From Todiramphus chloris collaris (taxonomy: Eukaryota; Chordata; Aves; Coraciiformes; Alcedinidae): a stretch of 64,000 bases of DNA. A model generated the notes under the pieces. That model was not told the DNA's origin and made no database searches. It worked only from the letters and a program-made list of their open reading frames with translations. Made by a program: the position numbers and the translations under genes. This document shows positions 41,266 through 51,893 of the stretch, one piece after another; within the stretch, counting starts at the first letter, position 1; the number at the start of each line of letters is the position of its first letter. The stretch covers positions 7,322,414 to 7,386,413 of the forward strand of contig JANVCC010000077.1 in NCBI GenBank assembly GCA_025345505.1, written 5' to 3'.

Positions 41266-41767
41266 AAAAAAATCTTGCACTGACATTACTTGCTCTTTTA
41301 AATTTGTGTTTTAAGAATTTAAATTTCCATAATTAGCATAATACTGGAATGAGGATATGCAGGTCTTTTTTTTTTTTTACTTGAAAGACTTTTTAAACCT
41401 CATTCTCCTGACACTGCAAAATAAAGCTAGTATATTCAAGTGGGGTATTTTAATTGCTCTAAATTTGTGGTGCTGAGTACTGGAAAAACTTGGTGAACGT
41501 AAGTCTCCTACTAAATCTAAGGATTATTAGACTTGGACTGAAGATGGTATTTATGAAGTTTTCTAAGATCAAGTGAAATATTTGCTTGCCCCAAGTTTTG
41601 TTAGTTAGATGTTTGAAATGTTGTTAGTACTCAAGTGTTATAGTAAAGTTACCCTGGCATGATTAATTTTGCTGTAGGTTCTTTATCTTATGAGCTCAGT
41701 AATTCTGCAAGTAATGTTTTAAATCAATATTAGATTTATTTTTTTAATTATTATTTTTTTTCCTCAG

Positions 41768-41881
41768 CCCAAATGCAATACTAAGATTAAGATTTAATCA
41801 CTTTGCCACAGAATGTAGTTGGGACCATATGTATGTATATGATGGAGATTCAATATATGCGCCTTTAATAGCTGTATTTAG
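41768..41881 (+). CDS. ATRNL1: ATRNL1 exon b (presumed exon 3), CUB core
   Basis: 114-nt exon, phase 2 at both ends, acceptor TTTTTCCTCAG, donor GTGAGT. Encodes the end of Tyr28, residues 29-65 and the first two bases of Ser66. It carries the hallmark CUB pattern C-x-[YW]-D-x-x-x-[VIL]-x-D-G as CSWDHMYVYDG, with the second CUB cysteine. The Asp residues of the DH and YDG words lie where calcium-binding CUB domains place their ligands. That calcium is bound here is inference from the family pattern. The frame stays open and the phases match both neighbours. Confidence 0.96.
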
Positions 41882-42897
41882 GTGAGTACATTTAATAGCC
41901 TTTTAGGCCAAGAGCATTTTTAATTTGCAGGGAAATAAAGATAGCATTAGAGGCTTGTATTTGTTAAATGGCTTGCTTTCTTTTCCTAGTATCATGGGAG
42001 TACATATGTAAAGCTATATTCCGCTTTCCTGCCCAATTATAGAAATCTTCATCTTTTCTCTTAAGTCTGCTAATTGTTTTACATAATTGCTTGTTTGTTT
42101 TCTGTTTGGTTGGTTTTTCCTCTCCAAAGCTGTATTTGTTAAATGTGTCTAGTTATTATTCAGGAGCCTGTCTTAGAGCATGACTTGAAAGAAAGGGGAG
42201 GTGCCTCTTCCTCTGTTCTTTGCTTCAAATGTCTTTCAGTTGATTCTTAATTGTTAGAGTTTTCCTTTAGGATTCCTATAACTTTTAATTTATATTTGCA
42301 GTGTGGCACTGTTTTACACAGGTGATCCTTTTTCTCAGTATTTTAATATATTGCTTGTTTTGCCTAAATCAGTCTTGATTTAAGACTGTCAACATCTTTC
42401 CAAAGTTTTAAAGTGTTTTATTTTCCATTGAAAATTACCTTTTCCTGGAAATTATTTAACAATCATACTTTCCAGGGTTTAAATTCTTTAATAATACAAA
42501 CTTCTAAAGGTGTAAATATTATGTAGAAATAGAATAGAAAGACAGTGTTAAGCACCTGTCTGAAGAAGATGTTATGACTGTGAAGAAATATTTATAAAAT
42601 ATATATATTAAACTGACAGTGCTTGAACCCTTAGAATAACCTATGTGAAACTTTGCATACCTGTGTGAGGAAGGAGCTTTCTGTTCCGTTTTTCTGGAAT
42701 AGCCCACCTTATCTTTCAGAAGCATGGACAAGTTTTACATGCATTTCATGATTTGTTTTTTTAAAAAGAAGTTTTATCTTGTCTATATAAGAAATAATCA
42801 GAATAGCTAACACTCTCTATCCTTCCCCAAAACCCTGCAACTCTCCCCTCTCCCCAAAAAGACTGATTGAAAACATTATTCTCATTTTCTTTTCTAG
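41882..42897 (+). other. ATRNL1: ATRNL1 intron between exons b and c
   Basis: 1,016 bp, GTGAGT...TTTTCTAG. Unique-looking AT-rich sequence with a small TATATATA stretch near 42600. No gene or repeat is recognised. Confidence 0.9.
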
Positions 42898-43026
42898 TGG
42901 TCTAATAGTCCCTGAAGTGCGTGGAAATGAAACTGTTCCTGAAGTAGTTACTACATCTGGCTATGCATTGCTGCACTTTTTTAGTGATGCTGCTTATAAC
43001 CTAACTGGATTTAACATTTTCTACTC
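42898..43026 (+). CDS. ATRNL1: ATRNL1 exon c (presumed exon 4), end of CUB domain
   Basis: 129-nt exon, phase 2 at both ends, acceptor TTTTCTAG, donor GTAAGT. Completes Ser66, gives residues 67-108 (starting GLIVPEVRGN), and TC begins Ser109. It holds the typical last CUB strands with the pattern HFFSDAAYNLTGFNIFY; the SD word plus GF is the usual CUB ending. Two N-glycosylation sequons are present, NET and NLT, consistent with a secreted or extracellular domain. Like exons a and b it is frame-neutral if skipped. Confidence 0.96.
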
Positions 43027-44616
43027 GTAAGTATTTTTTAATAAGCAATTACTTTGTCAATTAGCCTATTAATTCTTTCAGGAGACTGACAAACCCAGGG
43101 AAAGTGTTTATCTGTTGATTCTATTAAGAGTGTAAGAATTCTCTCTTGTGGTATGTTTCTAAAAGCAAGGAGCTGGGGTTGTAATGAGTCATGGAGGTAT
43201 CAGCTTAAAAAAAAAAGAGAAATAGATCAAGTATATTGTTCTGAGTGAAGCCACACGGCCATTGCAAGAGTGTGTTTTTCCTATGCCATATGGAACTAGA
43301 ATGTATCCCTTCCAGTATTTACCCAACACATGAAGTTGTCATATGGAATAGAAGGGAGATTCTATCTGCTGTCATGTCAATTCCCTTCTCTTCAACTGGG
43401 ATCATCTGTTGTTTGATTTTTCTTGCTGAATGTACTTCCGTGCCTTTTGAAACCTTCAGTGAAGTCCTGCTTTCATTTTTTGTGCCACCCACAAGGGTTT
43501 TATTCCATTTCTTATCTACTTCTTGGATAATTTCTCCCCCTGTTGTCCATCTCAGTCTGTATTCTGCCTTCATAGTTCTTGCACACACTATGGTTTAGTT
43601 CCTCTGATGGCAAAGGCTAATGTAACTATGCTTTTCTGCATCCAATAGACCTGAACCTTTTCCTTAGATGTGGTAGCTGTCCATTGCAACTTCAGTCTCA
43701 TTTAGGACACTGCAGTGTCTCTTTATACTGGATACTTTAGTTCAAGAGGGGATTGCTTGGTCATGTTGGACCTGATTCTTCATGTGGTAGTTTTACCATG
43801 ACTGAAGATACTCTTGGTCCTTTCTTTCAATTCCTTCAGACTCTGAAATACCAAGTTTTGGGGTCTGGTAGCCATCACTGCACTTTAAATGTGGAAGTAC
43901 ACATAATATTCTTTGTCATTCTTTATTAATCTAAAATTCCTATTTGTGCTTCTGGCCTTAGCTTTACTCTTAGGAGAGGTCTTTGTCTATGGAAAGATGA
44001 TTTTCTGTAATTTGTTTCTGTAATTTGCAGTGGTTTGCCTACATTTAACCAGATAATAAATAGTTATTCACAGTTTGAGAAACTTCACTAAATATCTTGT
44101 GTTGGAGAAGGCAGTCTAGAAGGCTCAATATTTTTAATTTTTGTCAGTTGACATCAGTAAAATTCAATCACCTGGCAGACCTCTCTACTGTAATTGAATA
44201 CATTTTTCAGCTATCCTTGAGGCTTTTATTGCACTTTTTTGTTTGTTTTGGGAGCGAGTGGCAATATGACACAGCGTTCTTAGGAAATGAGTGTGTGTGC
44301 TCTGCATACTTTTATGACTTGGTAATGTGGTGCATACTAATTTTTTGGAAGATTTAAAATAAGTGAACAAACCTGCCAGTTTTGAATTTCATTACATATA
44401 AAACTCATGAAATTTTATGTACTCTATTCTTTTTCTTTTATTGCAATTGATAATTCTAATATATATACTTTTTTAATGAGCGAACAGTAACTCTTTGTAT
44501 GATAAATGAAGTACCTGATTGCTTTTTATGACTGCATTAACTTTTTTGTGTCATTGATCTGTTGCACACTGCTTCTGTTACCCTCTTTATTCCCTGGTTT
44601 GGTAACCTGAAAGCAG

Positions 44617-44652
44617 TTTTTGACTTCGTTTTTGACTTCATCTTTGACTTCA
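44617..44652 (+). repeat. Three-copy short tandem repeat, unit about 12 nt
   Basis: TTTTTGACTTC, TTTTTGACTTC and CTTTGACTTC follow each other, separated by G or AT. A small minisatellite-like array directly upstream of a CR1 tail. Confidence 0.85.
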
Positions 44653-44680
44653 CTGAAGATTCTTTGGGTATATGGCTTAT

Positions 44681-44762
44681 TCGTGCACTTGGTAGAGTAG
44701 GGTTAATGGTTGGACTCTACGATCTTAAAGGTCTTTTGAAACCTTGATGATTCTGTGATTCA
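44681..44762 (+). mobile_element. CR1 LINE 3' tail, + orientation
   Basis: Contains GGGTTAATGGTTGGACTCTA, CGATCTTAAAGGTCTTTTGAAACC and ends TGATGATTCTGTGATTC. These are the common avian CR1 3' terminal sequence and its octamer repeats. A very short, 5'-truncated copy whose 5' border is uncertain. Confidence 0.88.
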
Positions 44763-45031
44763 TCTCGATGGACCACTCATTTTACTGGGGGGAAAACAGA
44801 AACACAGCATCTATTAATAAAATGTTATGCCAGATAAGAACAACAATAGTTACTCCAGAACTGTGCATAAACATTGAGTTCCTTGGAGTCAAACAACCTG
44901 CTTCTGACTCTGCTGATCCATTTTTCTCTCATTCCATTTGAATCCTTAATGAAACCGTTGGAGTGGGAATATGTTTACTTTTAAACTGGTATCTCTATTG
45001 CTGGAAAGACATAACTGTTCACCTTTCTGCA

Positions 45032-45060
45032 GAACACTCTCCCTGTGAAGGGAGGTGTTC
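45032..45060 (+). repeat. 12-bp hairpin with GTGA tetraloop
   Basis: Left arm 45032-45044 and right arm 45049-45060 pair over 12 bp with one bulged T. The four-base loop GTGA fits the stable GNRA class when transcribed. No known RNA family was recognised. Confidence 0.7.
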
Positions 45061-46338
45061 CTCACAGCTGTAATACACAGCAGTCAATGCCATTAATGGT
45101 TTTAATGCTATATCTGTTCCTAGAAAAAAAAAAACCCAGGACATTTGCAGTTCAGACCTGGAATTTTCTTTTCCAGTAGAGTCACAGAATCAGTCCTCTG
45201 AGGTTTGAGTCTTTAGAAAATGAAAATACATCTCCTGACTGCTCTACCACAACTACATTTGGCCAAAGGCTAGCCTTGAACAATCCCTCACTAACATGTT
45301 TCAATTCTTTCTTCCTTAGTAAGAGTAAAGAAGGATAGAAGTGGTATCCAGTTCTCACATCTCCAGGGAACAGTCTGTGTTATCATCAGGGGCTTGAAGT
45401 AACAGTTTATTCTGAGTATCAACCCAGCACTTTGTCATTAGTCTTTAAAAAAGGTTTCAGATCCTTTTGGGACTTCATCAGGCTCTTACTGCCTGAGATT
45501 GTGTTCATGGAAACTCTTGGACCCACATACTTCAATGTCCTCCATCCCTCTTTGTCTCCAAGGAATTGCCAGCATTTCTGGAACCAGTTTGCATAGCTTT
45601 GCAGTCCAGTTGGCTGTGATCTCAGAGTTTGGTAGGGCGTGTCACAGAAATGCTAACTCCCATAATAGTCACAGACTTCTTTCAGCCTAATCTTTTTTTC
45701 TCTCTCTCTTGGTTTTTGTTTTTTTTTTTTTTGCATCTCTGACTAGAGTTAAGGAGGCAAGGTTAAGGTGGCTCTATTACTATGGATTCAAAGCATTAAA
45801 TTCTGCTTGTACGTGTTTTCAGGATTTTAGACACCTTGTGTTTTTCCTTGCTTGGTTTCCCCTTGGATGTTAGACATACTGTTTCATAGTGTTGCCCAAG
45901 GCTGTTCAGGAAACGCCTTTAACTGTATGCCTGTGGTGGAGAGTTTAAGGGTTACTGCTCACAGTCACTTCCAGTGTGGATGTTCCTGGAGATAATAAGC
46001 ATTTGCAGTGACTGACTAGACTGATGACACTGGAACATGGGAAAAAATAGATGGTGATCCGTCTAGGCAGGGCCTGTCCTTCTGCTTAATGTCAATACTA
46101 CTTGTTAAAGTACAAGGTATTTGTGATTCTGACTGCATCACAGACTTTGTAAGCCTGTGACAGACACCTTTTCAGCTCACTTGCCTGTAAAAATCATCAT
46201 GAAAATTGTGTTTTATCAGTATATATAAATTAGGGGAAAAAAAAAACTTTAACAAATACTGTTGGAATATGGTCAGATAATACCACTGTCATCAACTGTT
46301 GGCTTGACATTTCCCTTATTTTACATATTTTTTTTCAG

Positions 46339-46547
46339 AATTAATTCTTGTCCTAATAACTGCTCAGAACATGGGAAGTGTACAACCAGTGTGTCCATAC
46401 CGAGCCGGGTATACTGTGAGTGTGACAAGTATTGGAAAGGAGAAGCCTGTGATATTCCATACTGTAAAGCCAACTGTGGCAGTCCCGATCATGGGTACTG
46501 TGATTTGACAGGAGAGAAGCTGTGTGTTTGCAATGATAGCTGGCAAG
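46339..46547 (+). CDS. ATRNL1: ATRNL1 exon d (presumed exon 5), EGF-like domains
   Basis: 209-nt exon entered in phase 2 and left in phase 1, acceptor TTTTTTTTCAG, donor GTAAGG. Completes Ser109, then residues 110-178, and G begins Gly179. The first EGF-like module has cysteines at 113, 117, 123, 135, 137 and 146, in the order CPNNC...HGKC...YCEC...GEAC. A second module starts with Cys151, 155, 163, 171 and 173 and gets its last cysteine from the next exon. Sequons NCS and NDS are visible. The words YCKANCGSPDHGYC and GEKLCVCNDSWQG match my memory of ATRNL1 and not ATRN, and are the best evidence for the paralogue call. An upstream in-frame ATG at 46262 lies in the intron and is not the start. 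Confidence 0.97.
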
Positions 46548-48134
46548 GTAAGGTTTTGATATTTAGAATCTAGTTAATATTTTGAAAAGAACTGCTTTTA
46601 ATGCATACTTCCTAGAAGGAATATTAGCACCTTTAAAGAATAAATATAAATTAAAAAAGAATTCCTGGAGTAAATTTTCATGTGGACCTAGATTTGTGTA
46701 ATTCAGTGCTATAAAAGGCTCACAGCTTTGATATTTTCTTTCTGAAGACACTGTAGAAATATTTGACTTGTGGTGGGCATTCTTTTTGGATCATTAATTT
46801 GAAAAAATAATGGCAGTAATTACTTGAGTCGTGAGCACTTCTGATGACTAAGTTCCTCCACAGCCTCATTTCCTATTCTGTTAATTTCATTAATGTCTAG
46901 ATAGATTTGTTCTTCTGCCCCCTTTTCTTAATGTCACATCATTATATCATATTTTTAATATTTCCTGAAGTATTCACTGTCTGGTTTTTCATTGTCTATT
47001 ATTTGTGTAGGCTCTCAGTGAAAAAGGAAGATAAGCTGATTTGTTGTGATGTACAGGAATGTTTATGTGGACGCGTACTGTGGATTAACAGATGGACTCT
47101 AAGCATGTGCTGTAGTTTTACTCCCAGTACAGTAAATAATTGTTTCTTATTAAAGATCAATTATTTAAGATCCTAAATGTTTACTTCACTTACTATAATT
47201 ATGCTAGTTGCTTATGAAGTTTTTCATCTGTTACCACTCCTATTAAAGTCTCAATTTGATTAGATTGCAATGCATTGAAAGTGCTATTCTTCTCTTAAAA
47301 GAAATATTAAAATACCTCCACATTACTTAGCTGATGTGCCCTCTTCCCATTACTTCCTGCCTCTACTTTTCTTTTACTGCTGTTTGTTTTTGCATGTCAA
47401 AGGAAATGACTATCTCATTATTAGCTGTCATACCTGTGAGACCAGAGACACCATCAGATTTAATATATTTCTCTTCTTAATAATTAATGAAGTTGATCAT
47501 TAAAAGGCAGCCAGTGCACCCACAGAAAGGAAGTGGGTTAGCAATATGGGCATTGAATGGAAACAGTGCAGACTCGTTACTGAGTCTGTTGGAACCTTCC
47601 ATGATTTTAGTGACGAAAAAGAGCCTGAAAACTGAATCACTGTAAGGAAGTTTTGAATAGAACTTGCAGCAAGATTATCAGCCTTTTATTTGTGCATTGA
47701 TTCCTTGCAGTTTTAGATCTCTGTGTACAAAATGGGGTAAAGTCCCAAATCTTTAGAAACACTTTTTAGTCTATGCCTTCATTTACAGTGCTAGAAGTCT
47801 TCATTAGATGTTTTGAGCATAAAATTAAAAGTCTAAATTTCACTCTTAGTATGTTTTTGTCTAGCATTTCTGTGCATATGAGCTTCCTATTCTTTCCTAC
47901 AGTGAGTAGGATTATACAGAGATAACTTACCTTGTTTCTTGTATTTTCACCAAATGTACAGAGATTTCAATTACTTTTTTTTTTAATTCTGTGACAGATG
48001 AGCTGGCTTGGATACATTATAGTTTTTCCTTGTTGTCCTGCTTTGAGTGAGAACACAGAACAATACCAAACATTCCTTAAACTCTCTGGGAGACTGCTTG
48101 TTTCTCTGTTCTATTTATGTTTTTTATTTGCATC

Positions 48135-48152
48135 TATATATATATATATATA
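48135..48152 (+). repeat. (TA)n microsatellite
   Basis: About nine TA units. Simple repeat. Confidence 0.85.
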
Positions 48153-49384
48153 CTCTCTAGTTTCTAAACTGACAGTATCTTCTATGTAAGTTATCTGCAA
48201 TACTGGAATCAAATGTTTCTACTTATCTTACTACTTTTGCTCTCTGCCAGGTTTTTCTTATGTTTGGTAATTCAAACCAAGTGTTCAAAGTAGGGTGTTG
48301 ATTTCTAGGTTTTTGAAGATAATTTTCTGTTTTGGCTTCTAATTTTTTTTTTTTTTTAATCATTAGTTTATAATTATTTTTATTTAGTTTAGTCCCTATA
48401 TTAAATAAAATAAATCACCAGTCCTCATTGGTTGAGATGTACAATAAATAAAATCCATGGTTCAGAACATATAAAAAGGTATTTCACAATTTACAATGCA
48501 TAGGGGTTTCTTTCTTTTGCAATGGTGACATCTTGTGGATGCTGTGGAAGGAGCAGCTCGGAAGAAAATGTCATGTTTAAAGCAAGTATTCTGATAAAAG
48601 AGAACACTGTCTTCTTTGGGTTATAGAAGAATTGTTTTGAGTAAAAATTAGTGTTTTCTCGTTAGACTTTTAAGAAAGAATAATTTCATAATTGTAATGG
48701 AAAGTACATTTAAAAAGAAAAAATATTAATTTAAATACTAATTTTTAATGTTAAATGTTTCTGAGATGGTTGGTCTCAAAAGTACATAGAAGTAGTATTA
48801 GTATTTACTTGAAATCTGCTTAATTTAAAGTATTCAGGCAACAGGAAGTAGGCTGAAATCTTTCGTACATAGTGATTCCTTTTGAGTTATGCTGTCCCAT
48901 TAGTGTCTAACCTCTCCTGATATTCTAAAGCAGAATGTGTTGATGGCTGCTGATATAACTTGGGGAGGAAAAAAAGATACCGTAAAACTAACAACTTGCT
49001 GTCTTTTTCTTTGCTAGGCACAGGCAAAAAAATGTGTCTGAGACAAGAGTGGTGGCTCTTGCACTATTTGACCTGTTTATGAAGTTGAAATAGTTTATTC
49101 AAGTATGTTACCTTTTGATGAATACATATTTATAGCCATCAAATTCTCTTTGATGCCAGGAACACTGTGTCTTGGATGGGCTCAGGCTGTAAAAGAGGAG
49201 AGGAAATTTTTGTGGATGTTTTTGGTGCCAGTGCTTCTCATAGTGGAAAAACCAGGAAAAAACAGGAAAAAAAAAAAGAATTGAAGACTCTACTAAGAAA
49301 AGCTTTATTGGGACTTTGATCTTTGAACATATATACTGTAAGCAAAAAATTAATCTATTAGGGAGGAATTATTTCATATTTATT

Positions 49385-50012
49385 TGCCAAGAGTTAGGGC
49401 TGGGCTGACCACTGTGTGAATGAAAGATAGTCTCTATTAACCCCTCTCCCTTCCCAAGGGGAAGAGAAAGGGAATAAGGGACACAGACTTATGGATTAGA
49501 AAAGAAAACTATAGCATCTTTAATGAAAATAATAAGAATAAACCAAAATATATACAAACTCAATACTGAACGCAGTTTCCCTGCCCCAGTGGTAATTGTA
49601 TCACCACCACAACTGATGCTGTGGAGCAAAATGGACAGAGTCCTCCTTGGATGCTGGCCATTGAAGAAGATACTTGACCCTTGTGATCCCTCAGCTTTAT
49701 ACTGAATATGACATATATGGGATGGAATGCCTTGGTCAGTTTAGGGTCCTGTCTGCTCCTCCCCACAAGCGTGACCTCTTGCTTTATGACACCCCAATGT
49801 TGTACACAGGATTTAACAGTGACTTTGGTTTCTACAGGAGCAAATATAAGCAAGAACCTTTCTGCACACCAATCCTTGGTAGTCACTCTAAACATAGAGC
49901 ACTAGTCTGCAAATATATGCTGTTAACTTCACAAAGTGCAGCTACTTAGAGTCTGAGCTGAAAAGTAAATTAATTGAACAGAATTAGTGCTGTTCTAGAT
50001 CTGACCAGGATT
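49385..50012 (-). mobile_element. Solo LTR, reverse orientation, same family as 51149-51893
   Basis: Read on the minus strand, this segment matches the LTR at 51149-51893 along its length. Shared landmarks are the start region with CAGAACTAATTCTGTTCAAT-like sequence, the segment giving ACTGATGCTGTGGAGCA on the + strand (near 49612-49628), the TTCATTAAA region and the CCCTTTCTCTTCCCCTT stretch. It is about 120 bp shorter, so it has lost internal sequence, mostly in the GC-rich middle. The LTR's own terminal bases are eroded (TGCC and AGGATT instead of TGTC and AGGACA), and no clean target duplication remains, so it is probably older. No retroviral genes adjoin. Confidence 0.8.
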
Positions 50013-51148
50013 ATACTGAAAACATGTTCTTAGTTTATACGTTCAGATTGAATTTAATAATTTGGCAGTCATCCTTGGGGGACTTTGTGGAATTTGTAAA
50101 CAAAATATAGCTCTAGTAATAAGAAATTTAGTGTCTGAAAATGCTATGTGAGAAAATTAAGTATCCTTATTGCAAAAGGAAGAACATCACAGTTAAAGGA
50201 ATCATCATCTGATGATTAGTGAAAGCAAGCTTAGTAAAACTTATTGGATTCATTTCAATAAATGATTGGCTGCATTAAAGCGGTCGGTAATGCTCTGTAT
50301 GTGCAATTAGGCTGAGATTTAGGAAGGGAGTCCCCTACTATTCATGAGTTTTAACAAGAAATATAATCCAATTAAAATCTATAACCTTCTAAATATGTAT
50401 TTAAAATGCATGCACATAAATGTAGCAAGGTAGAACGTGCAAACACTTTATTAAACTAATGAAAAAGTGCAATACTATGTCTTGAACACAAGAAGGGGAT
50501 AGACAGTGCGATAGCCCTGATAAAGGAACATGTTAGATTATTTCATTATCTGTAGCACCTTTATTTAAGAATAGGAAGAAAATGCTTCAGGCAGCTTAAA
50601 ACTTATTAGCTTGATTTCTGCACTGTGTAAAGTTTTAGATGGTAATTTGAGGTAAGAAATAATTAAAGATTATGTAATTGAATAGTGAAACAGTTGAAAT
50701 GTGGGTTTATCAATGTAGTTCATACTAAAGTAAATAGTAAGAAAAGTGGTGAGAAAATGGGATATATTTTCTCAGAACCTTAGCAACTGCTGATAGGAAA
50801 GCAATGAAACTAAGGAAGTCAGGGAATATATAAGGGAACAGTAATGGGAGCACAGCTTCTTAATTGTGAAATGTGAGTGGGCATTTCTGAAAAGTAACTT
50901 AGGGTGGAAAGGTATCAGTGCTACTTAAAGATTGATCTTGGGACTGGTATCTTTACATAATTTTTATAAGCTATTTATAAGACTGCTAATGAAAAGTAGT
51001 AGTACAAAGGTGGGGGTTACTTTAAATATGAAGCACAACAAGAATATCCTGGGGAAAAAAAAAAAAGGTTAGCATGCAAGATGTAATTACTATAGAAGAA
51101 ATTGTAAATTCCCACATTTAAGGTTTAAGAGTGTTAAGAATTTGTTAT

Positions 51149-51893
51149 TGTCCTGATTTGAGTGAGACCAGAACTAATTCTGTTCAATAATTTTACTTTT
51201 CAGCTCAGTTCTTCTTGCAGCAGTGAAAACACCCCATGGTTAGAGTTAGTACCAAGGATTGGTGTGCAGACCAAGGCCACTGCTGGGTCTTGTGAACCAC
51301 ATTGGGGGGTGCAGAAAGTGAAAGGCGGCACCTGCAGGGAGGAGTGGACAGGACAGGGGACCTCAAACTGACCAGCGAGGGATTCCAGCCCATATACGGC
51401 ATATTCGGTATAGAGCTGAGGGATCCGAAGGGTCTCTGGGCTCTCCTCCCCTCTCGGACTGCTTTGCCAGGTTTGCTTGGGTCTTCTCTCAGTTCCTTCC
51501 TTGGAGCACCCAAGGAGGCCTCTGTCCGTTCTGCCTTCGGCCCCGGTCTGTGTGTTCCTGAACCCGGTACCAGAATCCAGCTCCTGAACACAGCTCCCGG
51601 CTGCTGCGGGGCCCAGGCTGGGACTGCCCCGGTGCCTGCTCCACAGCATCAGTGGTGACAGTGATGGAGTTACCATCAGGGGGGTTGGGTTCATACTGGT
51701 TTTGTATTTATTTTTATATATTCCAGGTTTATAATTTTTAATATCATTTTCATTAAATCTGTTCTAGTTTCCTTTTTTAATTGCTAAGTCTCTCTCCCTT
51801 ATTCCCTTTCTCTTCCCCTTTGGGGAAGGAGGGGAGTTAACAGAGAGCATGTGTTATAGGTCTAAGGGGCTGCCCTGACCCTAACCCATGACA
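51149..51893 (+). mobile_element. Solo LTR with perfect 5-bp target duplication
   Basis: A 745-bp element starting TGTCCTGATTTGAGTGAGAC and ending CTAACCCATGACA. It is bordered by GTTAT at 51144-51148 and again GTTAT at 51894-51898. A 5-bp duplication fits ERVL-type or other 5-bp integrators rather than the 6-bp avian alpharetro/ERVK type. The middle (about 51290-51640) is much richer in G+C than its surroundings, as expected for promoter-proximal LTR sequence. A TTCATTAAATCTG word near 51750 is a likely polyadenylation signal. The 164-codon minus-strand frame at 51200-51694 is a by-product of this GC-rich stretch. It shares orientation with ATRNL1, so its poly(A) signal could in principle act on ATRNL1 transcripts. 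Confidence 0.9.

Larger units (their letters stand above)
39709..41767 (+). other. ATRNL1: ATRNL1 intron between exons a and b
   Basis: 2,059 bp, GTAAGT...CTCAG. It holds an A21 run at 41058-41078, a short CT repeat just before it, and G-runs at 41246-41265. No other gene or recognised transposon is present. It ends in a T-rich polypyrimidine tract. Confidence 0.9.
43027..46338 (+). other. ATRNL1: ATRNL1 intron between exons c and d
   Basis: 3,312 bp, GTAAGT...TTTTTTTTCAG. It contains a short triple repeat (44617-44652), a CR1 3' tail (44681-44762), a 12-bp hairpin (45032-45060) and a T-run near 45719-45732. The open frames here (for example at 43245-43598) show no domain and are judged spurious. 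Confidence 0.88.

Noticed and set aside
43245..43598. 117-codon + strand frame in the c-d intron
   Set aside because: No domain match, an opposite-strand frame of similar length, and no splice borders.
45174..45215. CR1-like words (TCACAGAATCA) suggesting another minus-strand CR1 tail
   Set aside because: Only a short match. The expected GGTTGGAA continuation is absent.
46262..46338. ATG-started 5' extension of the EGF exon frame
   Set aside because: It is intron sequence with a T-rich tract and CAG acceptor at its end. The phase 2 junction to the previous exon completes Ser109 exactly, so the ATG is not a start.
51200..51694. 164-codon minus-strand frame, plus overlapping frames on both strands
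   Set aside because: It lies antisense within the GC-rich part of a solo LTR. Long frames on both strands reflect the scarcity of stop codons in GC-rich DNA.
49385..51893. The two LTRs as the ends of one provirus
   Set aside because: Provirus LTRs are direct repeats. These are inverted, differ in decay, and have only 1.1 kb of non-retroviral sequence between them.
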